A DNA stretch of 64,000 bases from Pseudobacter sp. (GTDB lineage: Bacteria; Bacteroidota; Bacteroidia; Chitinophagales; Chitinophagaceae), in assembly GCA_017849455.1 (NCBI GenBank), contig JAFIGX010000009.1, forward strand, positions 175,699-239,698. Direction: 5' to 3'. The notes under the pieces are model-generated. The model saw nothing but the letters and a program-made list of their open reading frames with translations, had not been told where the DNA came from and did not search any database. Each line of letters opens with the position of its first letter. Positions within the stretch are counted from its first letter, which is position 1. Both the position numbers and the translations under genes were made by a program. This document shows positions 18,029 to 27,003 of the stretch, in pieces.

Positions 18029-19234
18029 ATGAGATTTTTATCCTACCTCAATACGGCCATGCTGATCCTGGGGCAATTCAAAGGCGATCAACCCTTCAGT
18101 CTTTTTGCCAGGAACTTTTTTGCCAAAAACAAAAAATACGGGTCCACCGACCGTAAGCATATCTCCAAACTTTGTTATGCCTTCTTCCGCCTGGGAAAAG
18201 CATACCCGGAGATGAAGATGGAAGACAGGATACTGGCCGGGCTGTTCCTCTGCTCCCCATCACCCAATGAATTATTGCAGAACCTCAGGCCGGAATGGAA
18301 TGAGCAGACAAACCTCCCGCCTGAAGAAAAATTTGCCATCATCGAAGGGATGCCCGGAGGCCGGAATGATGCACTGTTTCAGGTATTCCCCTGGCATGGT
18401 TTAATGAGTGATGGGATCGATTACAGGCAATTTCTGCAATCATTGTTCATACAACCCGATCTCTTCCTGCGCGTGAGACCCGGCAAGGTCGATCTTGTTC
18501 TGCAAAAACTGGCTGATGCCGGTATCAGCTATGAGATACTGAGTGGTACCTGTCTGGCGCTTCCCAATACTTCCCGTGCCGACCAGGCTATCGATATCAA
18601 CAGGGATGCGGTGATCCAGGACTACAGCTCGCAGCAGGTGGGCAGCATGCTGCAACTTATTGCGGAGGATCATCAGGCCGGTATCTCGGTCTGGGATTGT
18701 TGCGCCGGGAGTGGGGGCAAGTCTATCCTCGCCTGCGACCTCTTTTCCAATCCCGTCATAACGGTATCGGATATTCGTGAATCGATCCTGCGTAACCTTA
18801 AAAAGCGTTTTGAAGAGGCTGGCATCAAGGAGTACACGGCCTTTGAAGCAGATCTGGGCACCACAGGAAATATTACTGATCTCTCTAAAGAAGCGGTTAT
18901 GGCGCTTTCCCGTACCTATCAGCTTGTGATCGCCGATGTGCCCTGTACAGGCTCTGGTACCTGGGGACGAACGCCGGAGCAATTGTATTATTTCGATGCT
19001 TCTACGGTCCGGGATTACAGCAGCAGACAACGGAGGATCGTAAGCCGTGCCATTCAGCAGGTAGCGCCCAACGGTCATTTCCTATACATAACCTGTTCTG
19101 TATTCCGGGAAGAGAATGAGGAAGTAGTGGAATATATTCGGGCCAATACCGGCCTGCGTTTGCTACGTATGGAGCTGTTCAAAGGTTACAACCGGAAGGC
19201 AGACACACTTTTTGCTGCATTGTTCGCTAAATGA
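18029..19234 (+). CDS. RsmB/NOP-family rRNA (cytosine-C5) methyltransferase
   Basis: A 401-residue SAM-dependent RNA methyltransferase of the RsmB/NSUN family. SAM-binding motif I is WDCCAGSGGKSILA. The two family cysteines are in VADVPCTGSGTWGR (motif IV) and FLYITCSVFREENEEVV (motif VI, the nucleophile). The N-terminal 200 residues are an RNA-binding helical region. It probably methylates a cytosine of 16S rRNA. The start is set at the ATG at 18029 rather than 17978, because the latter falls in the sucB terminator. The gene ends 11 bases before a convergent lipoprotein gene. Confidence 0.88.
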   Translation: MRFLSYLNTAMLILGQFKGDQPFSLFARNFFAKNKKYGSTDRKHISKLCYAFFRLGKAYPEMKMEDRILAGLFLCSPSPNELLQNLRPEWNEQTNLPPEEKFAIIEGMPGGRNDALFQVFPWHGLMSDGIDYRQFLQSLFIQPDLFLRVRPGKVDLVLQKLADAGISYEILSGTCLALPNTSRADQAIDINRDAVIQDYSSQQVGSMLQLIAEDHQAGISVWDCCAGSGGKSILACDLFSNPVITVSDIRESILRNLKKRFEEAGIKEYTAFEADLGTTGNITDLSKEAVMALSRTYQLVIADVPCTGSGTWGRTPEQLYYFDASTVRDYSSRQRRIVSRAIQQVAPNGHFLYITCSVFREENEEVVEYIRANTGLRLLRMELFKGYNRKADTLFAALFAK

Positions 19235-19245
19235 TATGGATGAGA

Positions 19246-20016
19246 TCAGTTATGATCGATGATGGAAAGTTTAATGCCAAATCCCGTCTTGTAGGGGAGG
19301 GGACTACCATTAGGCGGTTGATATTCCCATATCCATACTTCTTTATAGATGAGGCCTATATCTTTGGCATATTGTTCTACCCAATGATTGCGTTGGCCAA
19401 CATTGGCAGGCATGGTGATAGGTACATTGATCGAATCGCGGGACTGCCAAACGTTCAATGTATTCTCATAATTCTTGTTGTTGATAACGGCTGAGGCGCC
19501 TACGTCTTCATAGGTATAATCCCACGACCGGATATAGTTATCGTTGGTGAACTGGTAACGGGCTGCGTAGGGAGATTCAGGCAGCAGGCTATTGCCCAGC
19601 CAGGTATAACCTTCCTTCACAGGCAGCTTGAGTTTGATGAAGCGGAGATTATCTTCCAGCACTTCCACCTGGTTCCTGCTCATCACCACCTGGTAGGCCA
19701 TATTGGGTGTCCAATCGTTCTCATTGGTACTGTTGAATTTCCGCAGGTAACGGATCACCCGCCAGGTAGTGCGTCCATTTTCATCCGAGATCTGCGCATC
19801 GACCACGTCTTTGGCCTGATAGATAATGGTGGTATCTTTCTGTCCGAAGTTGATGAATACGAATGAATCGAGCCGGTAACGGATATACTTTCCCGGTTGC
19901 ATGACCATGTAGGAAGACAATGGCTCGGATACAAAAGTGTCTTTCTTTTCGCAGCTTGTCAGGAAAAAAAATATCGAAGTAGTTATAACACCCAGCAGTA
20001 TAAGACTTCTTTTCAT
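19246..20016 (-). CDS. Hypothetical lipoprotein
   Basis: A 256-residue protein with a lipoprotein signal peptide ending in the lipobox LTSC, followed by EKKDT. The mature part is rich in aromatic residues and beta-strand-like segments and has no recognisable catalytic motif. It resembles the many single-domain lipoproteins of unknown function in Bacteroidetes and probably sits at the inner face of the outer membrane. It is transcribed in the same direction as mnmA, but a terminator separates the two. Confidence 0.75.
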   Translation of the reverse strand: MKRSLILLGVITTSIFFFLTSCEKKDTFVSEPLSSYMVMQPGKYIRYRLDSFVFINFGQKDTTIIYQAKDVVDAQISDENGRTTWRVIRYLRKFNSTNENDWTPNMAYQVVMSRNQVEVLEDNLRFIKLKLPVKEGYTWLGNSLLPESPYAARYQFTNDNYIRSWDYTYEDVGASAVINNKNYENTLNVWQSRDSINVPITMPANVGQRNHWVEQYAKDIGLIYKEVWIWEYQPPNGSPLPYKTGFGIKLSIIDHN

Positions 20017-20049
20017 GTATAAACCAGTTAGTTACAGTAGTAACATACG

Positions 20050-20077
20050 TAAAAAACCGGGAACTGGAGCTCCCGGT
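20050..20077 (-). terminator. Rho-independent terminator of mnmA
   Basis: Minus-strand stem ACCGGGA/TCCCGGT (20071-20077 with 20056-20062) with an 8-base loop, followed by six T residues. It lies 33 bases after the mnmA stop codon. Confidence 0.8.
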
Positions 20078-20109
20078 GTAGAACGATTTATCAGGTTGTT
20101 TATTGTTTC

Positions 20110-21207
20110 TTACATCCCCCTTTGAATAATCCCCCCTCCGATCACATCATCCCCCTCATAGAACACCGCACTTTGTCCTGGCGCCACCCCTTTCGCATCT
20201 TCATAGAACCTGACCTTCACGCCATTCTCATGGGCGTAGATATTCGATAAGGTCCCTTTATCCTTGTACCTGATCTTCGTGATAGCTTCCATACCATCCG
20301 TGATGCCGTCGTATTTGAGCCAGTTGACCCTGCCCACCAACATTTCATGGCGGTTGAGGTCTTCTTCATCGCCCAGCATCACGGTATTGGTTTCGGGGAT
20401 GATATTGGTGACATAAACGGGTTTACCGAATGTGATATCGAGCCCTTTGCGCTGGCCGATGGTATAGAACGGATAGCCCTTATGTTTACCCAGTATATTG
20501 CCGTTCTTGTCGACGAAATTGCCCCCATCCACTTTTTCTTCCAGCCCTTCTACCTTGCGTTTCAGGAAACCGCGGTAGTCGTTGTCGGGCACGAAACAGA
20601 TCTCGTAGCTCTCGCTTTTTTTGGCCAGTTCGGGATAGCCGAAGTCGAGGGCCATTTGCCTGATCTCGGTCTTGCGGTATTTGCCCAGGGGCAGGAGTGT
20701 TCTGCTGAGCAGATCTTGTTGCAAGCCCCAGAGTACATAGCTCTGGTCTTTTGTTTCATCAACCCCTTTACTGATATAATAGCGTCCGTTGGAATGCTGG
20801 TTGATGATACCATAATGACCGGTAGCGATGAAATCGCAGTCCAATGCATCGGCCCGTTTCAGCAATGCTCTCCACTTGATATGGGTATTGCACATGATGC
20901 AGGGATTGGGCGTACGGCCTGCCAGGTATTCTTCCACGAAATTGTCGATCACGAAATCGCCGAATTCTTCGCGGATATCGAGGATGAAATGCGGAAAGCC
21001 ATGTTGCACGGCAGCCATACGGGCATCATTGAATGAATCCAGGTTACAGCAGCCGGTCTCTTTTTTACCGCCGCCGCTGGCCGCATAGTCCCAGGTCTTC
21101 ATAGTGATACCCACTACTTCATATCCTTCATGATGAAGCATCAGGGCAGTAACGGTACTATCGATACCGCCACTCATCGCCACCAAAACTTTTCTTTTTC
21201 TGCTCAT
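20110..21207 (-). CDS. mnmA: tRNA-specific 2-thiouridylase
   Basis: A 365-residue enzyme that thiolates U34 of tRNA-Lys, -Glu and -Gln. The PP-loop ATP-binding motif MSGGIDST is at 11-18. The catalytic cysteine is Cys106 in NPCIMCN and the partner cysteine is Cys204 in SYEICFVPD. The position equivalent to E. coli Asp99 is Cys103, a variant I recall as common outside proteobacteria. C-terminal beta domains (PFYTIGQRKGLDI onward) are complete. A promoter box lies at 21268-21275 and a terminator follows the gene. Confidence 0.96.
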   Translation of the reverse strand: MSRKRKVLVAMSGGIDSTVTALMLHHEGYEVVGITMKTWDYAASGGGKKETGCCNLDSFNDARMAAVQHGFPHFILDIREEFGDFVIDNFVEEYLAGRTPNPCIMCNTHIKWRALLKRADALDCDFIATGHYGIINQHSNGRYYISKGVDETKDQSYVLWGLQQDLLSRTLLPLGKYRKTEIRQMALDFGYPELAKKSESYEICFVPDNDYRGFLKRKVEGLEEKVDGGNFVDKNGNILGKHKGYPFYTIGQRKGLDITFGKPVYVTNIIPETNTVMLGDEEDLNRHEMLVGRVNWLKYDGITDGMEAITKIRYKDKGTLSNIYAHENGVKVRFYEDAKGVAPGQSAVFYEGDDVIGGGIIQRGM

Positions 21208-21267
21208 AATGCTCGATTTCCTTCACCCGTACGCCTTCGCTGAAGCTCCGGCGCACGAATAAACGTG

Positions 21268-21275
21268 CAAAGATA
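21268..21275 (-). promoter_or_regulatory. Bacteroidetes -7 box of mnmA
   Basis: On the minus strand this reads TATCTTTG, a perfect TAnnTTTG. The family B repeat begins two bases upstream, so the -33 region is supplied by the repeat arm (TTTTCAACC on the minus strand). Confidence 0.6.
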
Positions 21276-21276
21276 C

Positions 21277-21364
21277 GTTAACAAGTTAACAGGTTGAAAA
21301 GTTGACAAGGGAATCTCGGGAACCCGATCTACCTGTCAACCTTTCAACTTGTTAACTTATCAAC
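21277..21364. repeat. Family B octamer inverted element, copy B1
   Basis: The left arm (21277-21308) is four 8-bp units: GTTAACAA, GTTAACAG, GTTGAAAA, GTTGACAA. The right arm (21333-21364) is CTGTCAAC, CTTTCAAC, TTGTTAAC, TTATCAAC. The central part contains the small palindrome TCTCGGGAACCCGATCT. The element fills most of the divergent gap between mnmA and the M14 gene. Confidence 0.85.
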
Positions 21365-21406
21365 TTTCCTTAATTTCCCTCTTTGCACCACACAACCCCC
21401 TGATAT

Positions 21407-23995
21407 ATGAGAAAATTGCTATGTATTGGTAGCCTGCTGATTATATTGAGTGCCGGCTTCCCGGCCGGCGCACAGGAACTGAGCCTGAACTATTACCTGC
21501 CCGATTCCGTTCAGTATAATCCGTCCATCCCCAAACCCAAAGAGGTCATCTATCATGAACCGGGAGAATGGCATGTAACGCATGACCGCCTCGTGAATTA
21601 CATGAAAGCCATCGCAGCGGCAGCGCCCGACCGGGTGAAGCTGGAACTGACAGGTTTCAGCTACGAGAAACGTCCGCAACTGCTTCTGATCATCACTTCA
21701 CCCAATAATCATAAACGGCTCGAAGAGATCCGGCAGCAGCATATACAATTGACTGACCCTTCAAAGTCGGGCACACTCGACATCGATAACATGCCGATCG
21801 TGGTATATATTGGCCATTCCATTCATGGTAACGAACCAAGCGGTGCAAATGCTGCACTGATAAGCGCTTATTACCTGGCCGCAGCACAGGGAAAACAGAT
21901 CGATGACCTGCTCGATCATGTAGTGATCCTTTTCGATCCTTCCTTCAACCCCGATGGACTGCAACGCTTCTCCACCTGGGCAAACCAGCATAAGAGCAAG
22001 AACCTGGTAACGGACCCGAATAGCCGGGAATTCAATGAAGTATGGCCCGGCGGCAGGTTCAATCATTATTGGTTCGATCTGAACCGCGACTGGCTCCCGG
22101 CAGTCCATGTAGAGAGCCAGAACAGGCTGGCCTGGTTCCAGGCCTGGAAGCCCAATATCCTCACCGACCATCATGAACAGGGTAGCAATGCCACCTTCTT
22201 TTTTCAACCCGGCGTGCCGGCACGCGTTAACCCCCTCACTCCCGAAAAGAACCAGGAGTTGACGGCCAAACTGGGAAAATACCATGCGGCATTCCTCGAC
22301 AGGATCGGTTCTCTTTATTTCACCAAAGAGAATTACGACGATTTCTATTATGGCAAAGGCTCCACCTATCCCGATGTGCAAGGCTGTATCGGCATCCTCT
22401 TCGAACAGGCTTCTTCCAGGGGCCATGCCCAGCAAACCTCCAATGGGATACTCAGGTTCCCTTTCACCATCCGCAACCAGTTCGTAACCACTTTATCTAC
22501 CCTGGAAGGAGCGAAGGCATTGCGCAAAGAATTCCTGGCCTATCAGCGCGATTTCTACAAGAGCGCCATCACCGAAGCAGCCGCATCTCCCATCAAAGGA
22601 TATGTGTTCGGAGATGGATGGGACAAGACCCGGTCGGCCATTTTTGCAGAAATGCTCCGTCGTCACCAGATCGAAGTATACGAACTGAACAGCAACCTGC
22701 AGGCGGATGGATACTCCTTCGAAAAAGGCAATGCCTATGTAGTGCCGGCCAATCAGCCACAATTCCGCCTCATTCATGGTATCTTCGATAAAACACTAAC
22801 GTATAAGGATAGCCTGTTCTATGATATCACGGCCTGGACCATGCCGCTGGCATTCGGTCTGCCTTATGCGGAACTGACTGCTGCTAAATTCAATACTTCA
22901 TTGATCGGGGCAAGGATCGACAAGGTTGCCTATCCACAGGGTTCGGTGGCCGGCGGTCAATCCGGCTATGCCTATCTCTTCGGGTGGGAAGCTTTTTATG
23001 CCCCACGCGCCCTCTATGAACTGCAGGAAGCCGGCGTAGTGACCAAAGTGGCGAGCAATCCCTTCGAGATCAATACCACCCAGGGGGTCCTTAAATTTAC
23101 CTATGGTACCATATCCATTCCCGTTAGTTTGCAAAAGCTGGACCCTGAAAAATTATACAAACTGGTAAAAACAGTGGCCGAAAGGAACGGTATACAGGTC
23201 TATGCGGTGAGCACAGGCAACGTGAACAGCGGCAGCGACCTGGGAAGCAGCCGTATGCTGCCGGTGGCCAAACCTTCCATCGCCATGCTGGTGGGGGTGG
23301 GCGTGAACGCTACGGATGCAGGCGAGATCTGGCACCTGCTCGACCAGCGGTTCAATATCCCGGCCACTCACCTCGAGATCCCCCTATTCAACCGTGCCGA
23401 CCTGGGCAGGTACAATACCCTGATCATGGTAGGCGGTACGTATAATGATCTTAATAAAGAAAAACTCCGCAACTGGGTGCAGGCAGGTGGTACCCTGATC
23501 TTAACAGAAGAAGCGGTACAATGGGCTGCGCAGAACGGGCTTACCAATATAACATTCAAAAAGCCGAAAGAAGACACCAGTAAGGTACTGCCTTATGTGG
23601 AAAGGGAATTCAGGGAAGGCTCGCAACGCATGTACGGGGCCATCTTCAGAGCACAGGCAGACCTCACTCATCCGCTTGCTTACGGTTACAGATATCCGAA
23701 TATCGACCTTTTTAAAGCAAATAGTGTATTTCCTGAAAAAAATAAAAACCCATATTCAAATCCTCTCGTATATGGCGACAAACCTCTGCAGAGCGGATTC
23801 ATCACCAGGGAGAATTATGATGCACTGAAGAACTCGGCGGCCGTTCTGGTGAACGGATTGGGAAGCGGACGCGTGATCTCCATTGCCGATAACCCGAATT
23901 TCAGGGCTTACTGGCTGGAAGGGACCAAATTATTCATGAATGCGATCTTCTTCGGCAGGGCCATCGAGGCTGGTTCTGCGAGAAATGAAGAATAG
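21407..23995 (+). CDS. Large M14-family metallopeptidase, exported
   Basis: An 862-residue zinc carboxypeptidase with a cleavable signal peptide (residues 1-22, ending PAGAQ). Zinc ligands are His140 and Glu143 in GHSIHGNEPSG, with a third in TDHHEQG (His255 or His256). FDLNRDW (223-229) provides the substrate Arg and GILFEQASSRGH a probable catalytic Glu. The C-terminal half, from about residue 600, looks like a flavodoxin or class I glutamine-amidotransferase-like alpha/beta domain (SIAMLVGVGVNATDAGE, then LIMVGGTYNDL and AGGTLILTEEAV), as in other long Bacteroidetes M14 proteins. The last base of its stop codon is the first base of repeat A2. Confidence 0.88.
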   Translation: MRKLLCIGSLLIILSAGFPAGAQELSLNYYLPDSVQYNPSIPKPKEVIYHEPGEWHVTHDRLVNYMKAIAAAAPDRVKLELTGFSYEKRPQLLLIITSPNNHKRLEEIRQQHIQLTDPSKSGTLDIDNMPIVVYIGHSIHGNEPSGANAALISAYYLAAAQGKQIDDLLDHVVILFDPSFNPDGLQRFSTWANQHKSKNLVTDPNSREFNEVWPGGRFNHYWFDLNRDWLPAVHVESQNRLAWFQAWKPNILTDHHEQGSNATFFFQPGVPARVNPLTPEKNQELTAKLGKYHAAFLDRIGSLYFTKENYDDFYYGKGSTYPDVQGCIGILFEQASSRGHAQQTSNGILRFPFTIRNQFVTTLSTLEGAKALRKEFLAYQRDFYKSAITEAAASPIKGYVFGDGWDKTRSAIFAEMLRRHQIEVYELNSNLQADGYSFEKGNAYVVPANQPQFRLIHGIFDKTLTYKDSLFYDITAWTMPLAFGLPYAELTAAKFNTSLIGARIDKVAYPQGSVAGGQSGYAYLFGWEAFYAPRALYELQEAGVVTKVASNPFEINTTQGVLKFTYGTISIPVSLQKLDPEKLYKLVKTVAERNGIQVYAVSTGNVNSGSDLGSSRMLPVAKPSIAMLVGVGVNATDAGEIWHLLDQRFNIPATHLEIPLFNRADLGRYNTLIMVGGTYNDLNKEKLRNWVQAGGTLILTEEAVQWAAQNGLTNITFKKPKEDTSKVLPYVEREFREGSQRMYGAIFRAQADLTHPLAYGYRYPNIDLFKANSVFPEKNKNPYSNPLVYGDKPLQSGFITRENYDALKNSAAVLVNGLGSGRVISIADNPNFRAYWLEGTKLFMNAIFFGRAIEAGSARNEE

Positions 23996-24088
23996 TTGGT
24001 AGTTGGCAATTTACAGTTAGCAGTCGACCTTAAATGTACAGGCTTTTTTTAAAAAGGGTATTAACTGCCAACTGCAAATTGCCAACTG
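23995..24088. repeat. Family A heptamer inverted element, copy A2 (intergenic)
   Basis: The left arm begins at the G of the preceding TAG stop: GTTGGTA, GTTGGCA, ATTTACA, GTTAGCA. The right arm (24062-24088) reads as TAAC, TGCCAAC, TGCAAAT, TGCCAAC, TG. The loop of about 37 bases is unlike the other copies. It lies between the M14 gene and ssb. Confidence 0.85.
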
Positions 24089-24209
24089 TTCACTACCTAC
24101 TGGCTAACTCCAAGTTTTCCCCAAACCCGTATGCTACATTGCTGCAGGGCATAGAAACCGTAAATTGCCTCTTTAACGAAATTCAAGTACGCAGCTAAAA
24201 ATGTAAATT

Positions 24210-24638
24210 ATGATTAAACTACAGGTTATCGGCAATCTTGGAAAGGATTGCGTCACCAACACGGTGAACGGAAAGAATGTGATCAACTTCAATGTGGCCC
24301 ATACAGAGAAATTCAGGGATGCCCAGGGCAATCAGAAAGATAAAACGATCTGGGTGGATTGTGCTTACTGGACTGAACGTACCGGCATCGCACCTTATCT
24401 CCGCAAAGGAACACAAGTGTATGTGGAAGGCACTCCTGAAGTAAGGACCTATCCCAAGAATGACGGCACTACCGGCGCTTCCCTTACCCTGCGCGTGCTC
24501 AACGTGCAGTTGCTCGGAAGCCGTAGCGAGAATTCAGGCGGAGGGTATGCCGGCAATGATAACAGTGGTAATTATGCTCCTGCCGGTAATAGCGGTGGTG
24601 GTTCAATGAGTGAACCGGTGGATGATCTGCCGTTCTAA
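24210..24638 (+). CDS. ssb: Single-stranded DNA-binding protein
   Basis: A 142-residue SSB. The OB fold covers about residues 1-108 (KLQVIGNLGKDCVTN, VDCAYWTER, YVEGTPEVRTY). A Gly/Asn/Ser-rich flexible linker follows, and the acidic C-terminal tip VDDLPF recruits replication and repair proteins. Length is normal. It may be an accessory SSB, because Bacteroidetes often carry more than one. Family C repeat C2 begins 5 bases after its stop and probably serves as a terminator. Confidence 0.95.
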   Translation: MIKLQVIGNLGKDCVTNTVNGKNVINFNVAHTEKFRDAQGNQKDKTIWVDCAYWTERTGIAPYLRKGTQVYVEGTPEVRTYPKNDGTTGASLTLRVLNVQLLGSRSENSGGGYAGNDNSGNYAPAGNSGGGSMSEPVDDLPF

Positions 24639-24642
24639 AATA

Positions 24643-24708
24643 TCTGAACCGGGATCTGTGGGATTTATGGAATGGATAGGATGGGTCGTTGACAGCTCCC
24701 GGTTCAGA
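24643..24708. repeat. Family C inverted element, copy C2 (short)
   Basis: A perfect 12-bp inverted repeat TCTGAACCGGGA (24643-24654) and TCCCGGTTCAGA (24697-24708) around 42 bases. It fills the gap between the convergent 3' ends of ssb and the transpeptidase-like gene. Its ends TCTGAACC and GGTTCAGA are those of copy C1 at 52082-52216, and the inner parts also resemble each other. Confidence 0.75.
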
Positions 24709-25989
24709 CTACCATCCCTTCATTTCTTTCCAATCCCTTATATTCTTCAGGTCCTGGTTCAAGCCAACGTTGATCACATACAAATACCCCTTACTGCCTG
24801 GTGTAGCCGAAAAAGCGCTTACCAGGTTCAATTGCTCACTCACCAGCAGCCGGCCGGTTGAAACATTCCATATTTCCTTCGCACAAAGACAGCCCATTGT
24901 TGGAGTGAGCGGATAATAGGGTTTATCCTTGAAATAGGCCGGGTCGATGGTGCTTCCGTGGGCAATGATCTCGGTCCGGCCGATCTTACCCGCCTCGAAA
25001 GTTTCCCGCATCGGAATATAATTGCGCCAGGATGGAGGCAGCAATTGTGCATACCGCATCGACGCATCCTGCGTGGAATCCCATAAAGTATCGGGAGGCA
25101 ACTGGAAATAATTTTCCCATTTCCCCTCACAAGGCATCAGCAATTGCAGGTTGGGCGTGGGCCCGATGAAATTATTGTTGGAAATGGCGATCCCCTGGAT
25201 ACTGTAAACCCCCTGTGGGGTGCTGCCATTGATAATGAAATAAGGCAGATCGGATGCAGAGCGGGCCAGTTGCTCGAAGACCATCAGGCGGCCATCGGGA
25301 TGGCGCACGAAGCGGCCGTCGGCCTGTTGTACGATGGCAAAGCCCGGATGATCGCGGTCCCACTGCTGAAAAGAATAGATCACTTTCCGGCCTGCGGTCT
25401 TGTTGAATTGAAAGAGATCTGTGAGAGGCGGTATTTTCTGGTGCCTGTTGAACTGATAACGGTCCAGGTATTTTTCGAGCGCTACCAGGATATCCACTGA
25501 ATCATAATCAGGGAACTGCTCCACCATGCGGATCTTGAGAGCATTGATATTGTTCACTGAGGTATCCTGCCGGTAGAGATAGGCGGCGCACATGCTGAAC
25601 AGTTTGGGGTTCGCTTCTTTTTCGGAGATGGCCCCGATCTCCTGTACAAACTGGCTGGGATATACGCCGTAAACAGCTTCCAGCAATGCCCGCCGGGTAT
25701 CATATTGCAGGGAATCATAACGTTGAAGCAACATGGCAAGTCCGGCACGGATGGACGGGTCTGCAAACTGGAACTGTGAAATGGCATTGCAGGCAGATTC
25801 GAACCTGTATTCATTCTCACTATCGACCGGCATGGAGAATGTAAGGCCAATGGTGCGCTCCCGAAGCTCTTTCTCCAGCTTCACCCTTTTATCATACAAT
25901 GCATAGGCGCTGTAAATATTTTCTTTCGACCATTGGGCCATGCTCCACTGGCATAGCATGATCAAACTAACTAACATCCGTATTCTCAT
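24709..25989 (-). CDS. Exported protein with divergent L,D-transpeptidase (YkuD)-like domain
   Basis: A 426-residue protein; the start is the ATG at 25989, giving the signal peptide MRIRMLVSLIMLCQWSMAQ. The N-terminal 200 residues are helical and unrecognised. The C-terminal half carries the pattern of a YkuD fold: STPQGVYSIQG (from Thr257), equal to the TPxGxYxI motif, then AHGST with His344, and PTMGCLCAKE with Cys367 at the place of the catalytic cysteine. The usual SHGC[IV]R motif is altered: Ser-His is replaced by Thr-Met and the Arg by Cys369 or later residues. It may be a peptidoglycan cross-linking enzyme in the periplasm or a relative with another job. The exact class is uncertain. 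Confidence 0.65.
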   Translation of the reverse strand: MRIRMLVSLIMLCQWSMAQWSKENIYSAYALYDKRVKLEKELRERTIGLTFSMPVDSENEYRFESACNAISQFQFADPSIRAGLAMLLQRYDSLQYDTRRALLEAVYGVYPSQFVQEIGAISEKEANPKLFSMCAAYLYRQDTSVNNINALKIRMVEQFPDYDSVDILVALEKYLDRYQFNRHQKIPPLTDLFQFNKTAGRKVIYSFQQWDRDHPGFAIVQQADGRFVRHPDGRLMVFEQLARSASDLPYFIINGSTPQGVYSIQGIAISNNNFIGPTPNLQLLMPCEGKWENYFQLPPDTLWDSTQDASMRYAQLLPPSWRNYIPMRETFEAGKIGRTEIIAHGSTIDPAYFKDKPYYPLTPTMGCLCAKEIWNVSTGRLLVSEQLNLVSAFSATPGSKGYLYVINVGLNQDLKNIRDWKEMKGW

Positions 25990-25993
25990 AGTA

Positions 25994-26001
25994 CAAAAAT
26001 A
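25994..26001 (-). promoter_or_regulatory. Bacteroidetes -7 box directly before the transpeptidase-like gene
   Basis: On the minus strand this reads TATTTTTG and ends only 4 bases before the ATG at 25989. If used, the transcript would be nearly or fully leaderless. Confidence 0.4.
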
Positions 26002-26105
26002 AATGATGCCTGCCAGCAGCTCACGAAAAATTACGAAAGAGCTTTTTGATTTCTTCCATTTGTGCGTAACTTCAACATATTGTACTCGATTTTTCAACCA
26101 AACCA

Positions 26106-26996
26106 ATGTATCACATGCAAAAATTGTTTGCCAGCCTGGCAGGTATGCTGCTGTTAGGAACACTCTTCGTTCAATGCAATGATCAACCGAAAGAAGCAGC
26201 CACTACTACCACCACATCCCCGGATCCTACTTCGGTGACCAGCTCCTGGAAACTGGGCGTTCAGCTCTGGACCTTTCACAAATTCCCTTTCTACACGGCC
26301 ATCGAAAAGGCCGACAGTGCAGGTATCAAATTTATCGAAGCATATCCTTCACAACAGCTCAGTGCAGATTCCAAAGAGGCTTTCGGTATTCAGATGACAG
26401 CCGAAAGCAAGGCAAAGGTGAAACAACTATTGCAGTCGAAAGGCATGACCCTGGTGGCTTTAGGCGTAACATCGCCCGCAACGCCTGAGGAATGGAAGCA
26501 GACATTCGAATTCGCCAAAGAGATGGGCATCCAATACCTGACATCCGAGCCGAAACAACAGTTCTGGGGATTGGCGGATAGCCTGGCCGGTGTTTATGGC
26601 ATCAGGATCGCCATTCACGATCATCCGTACCCCAGCCCGTTCGCGCATCCCGATTCCGTGATCGCTGCCATGAAAGGCCACCCGAATATCTATGCCTGCG
26701 CCGACCTGGGCCACTGGGCACGCAATGGTCTCGATGTGGTGGAATGCCTGAAAAAACTGGAAGGAAGGATCATTGGATCGCATCTGAAAGATATCACGGA
26801 GTTCAACAATACCAAATCTCCCGATACCATTCCGGGTAAGGGGGTGATCAAATTCCCGGAAGTATTTGCCGAATTCAAAAGGCAGGGTTTCAAAGGTATG
26901 TTCTCCATCGAGCATGAATCGAACTGGGATAATAACGTGCCCGATGTGATGCAGATCGTGAAGTATTACAATGAGCAGGTTGCTCAGCTAAAATAA
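26106..26996 (+). CDS. Sugar phosphate isomerase/epimerase-like TIM-barrel lipoprotein
   Basis: A 296-residue protein of the AP-endonuclease-2-like TIM-barrel superfamily (xylose isomerase-like), fused to a lipoprotein signal with lipobox FVQC. A second ATG at 26115 (MQKLFASLAG) gives a more usual signal peptide. Barrel residues likely to bind metal are in KFIEAYP, IAIHDHPYP, CADLGHWAR, IGSHLKDI and FSIEHES. It is followed after 7 bases by a Tat-type Gfo/Idh/MocA oxidoreductase and then an Ldh-family dehydrogenase. Such exported isomerase-oxidoreductase pairs in Bacteroidetes are thought to act on sugars or inositols outside the cytoplasm. Substrate unknown. Confidence 0.85.
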   Translation: MYHMQKLFASLAGMLLLGTLFVQCNDQPKEAATTTTTSPDPTSVTSSWKLGVQLWTFHKFPFYTAIEKADSAGIKFIEAYPSQQLSADSKEAFGIQMTAESKAKVKQLLQSKGMTLVALGVTSPATPEEWKQTFEFAKEMGIQYLTSEPKQQFWGLADSLAGVYGIRIAIHDHPYPSPFAHPDSVIAAMKGHPNIYACADLGHWARNGLDVVECLKKLEGRIIGSHLKDITEFNNTKSPDTIPGKGVIKFPEVFAEFKRQGFKGMFSIEHESNWDNNVPDVMQIVKYYNEQVAQLK

Positions 26997-27003
26997 ACAC
27001 CTT

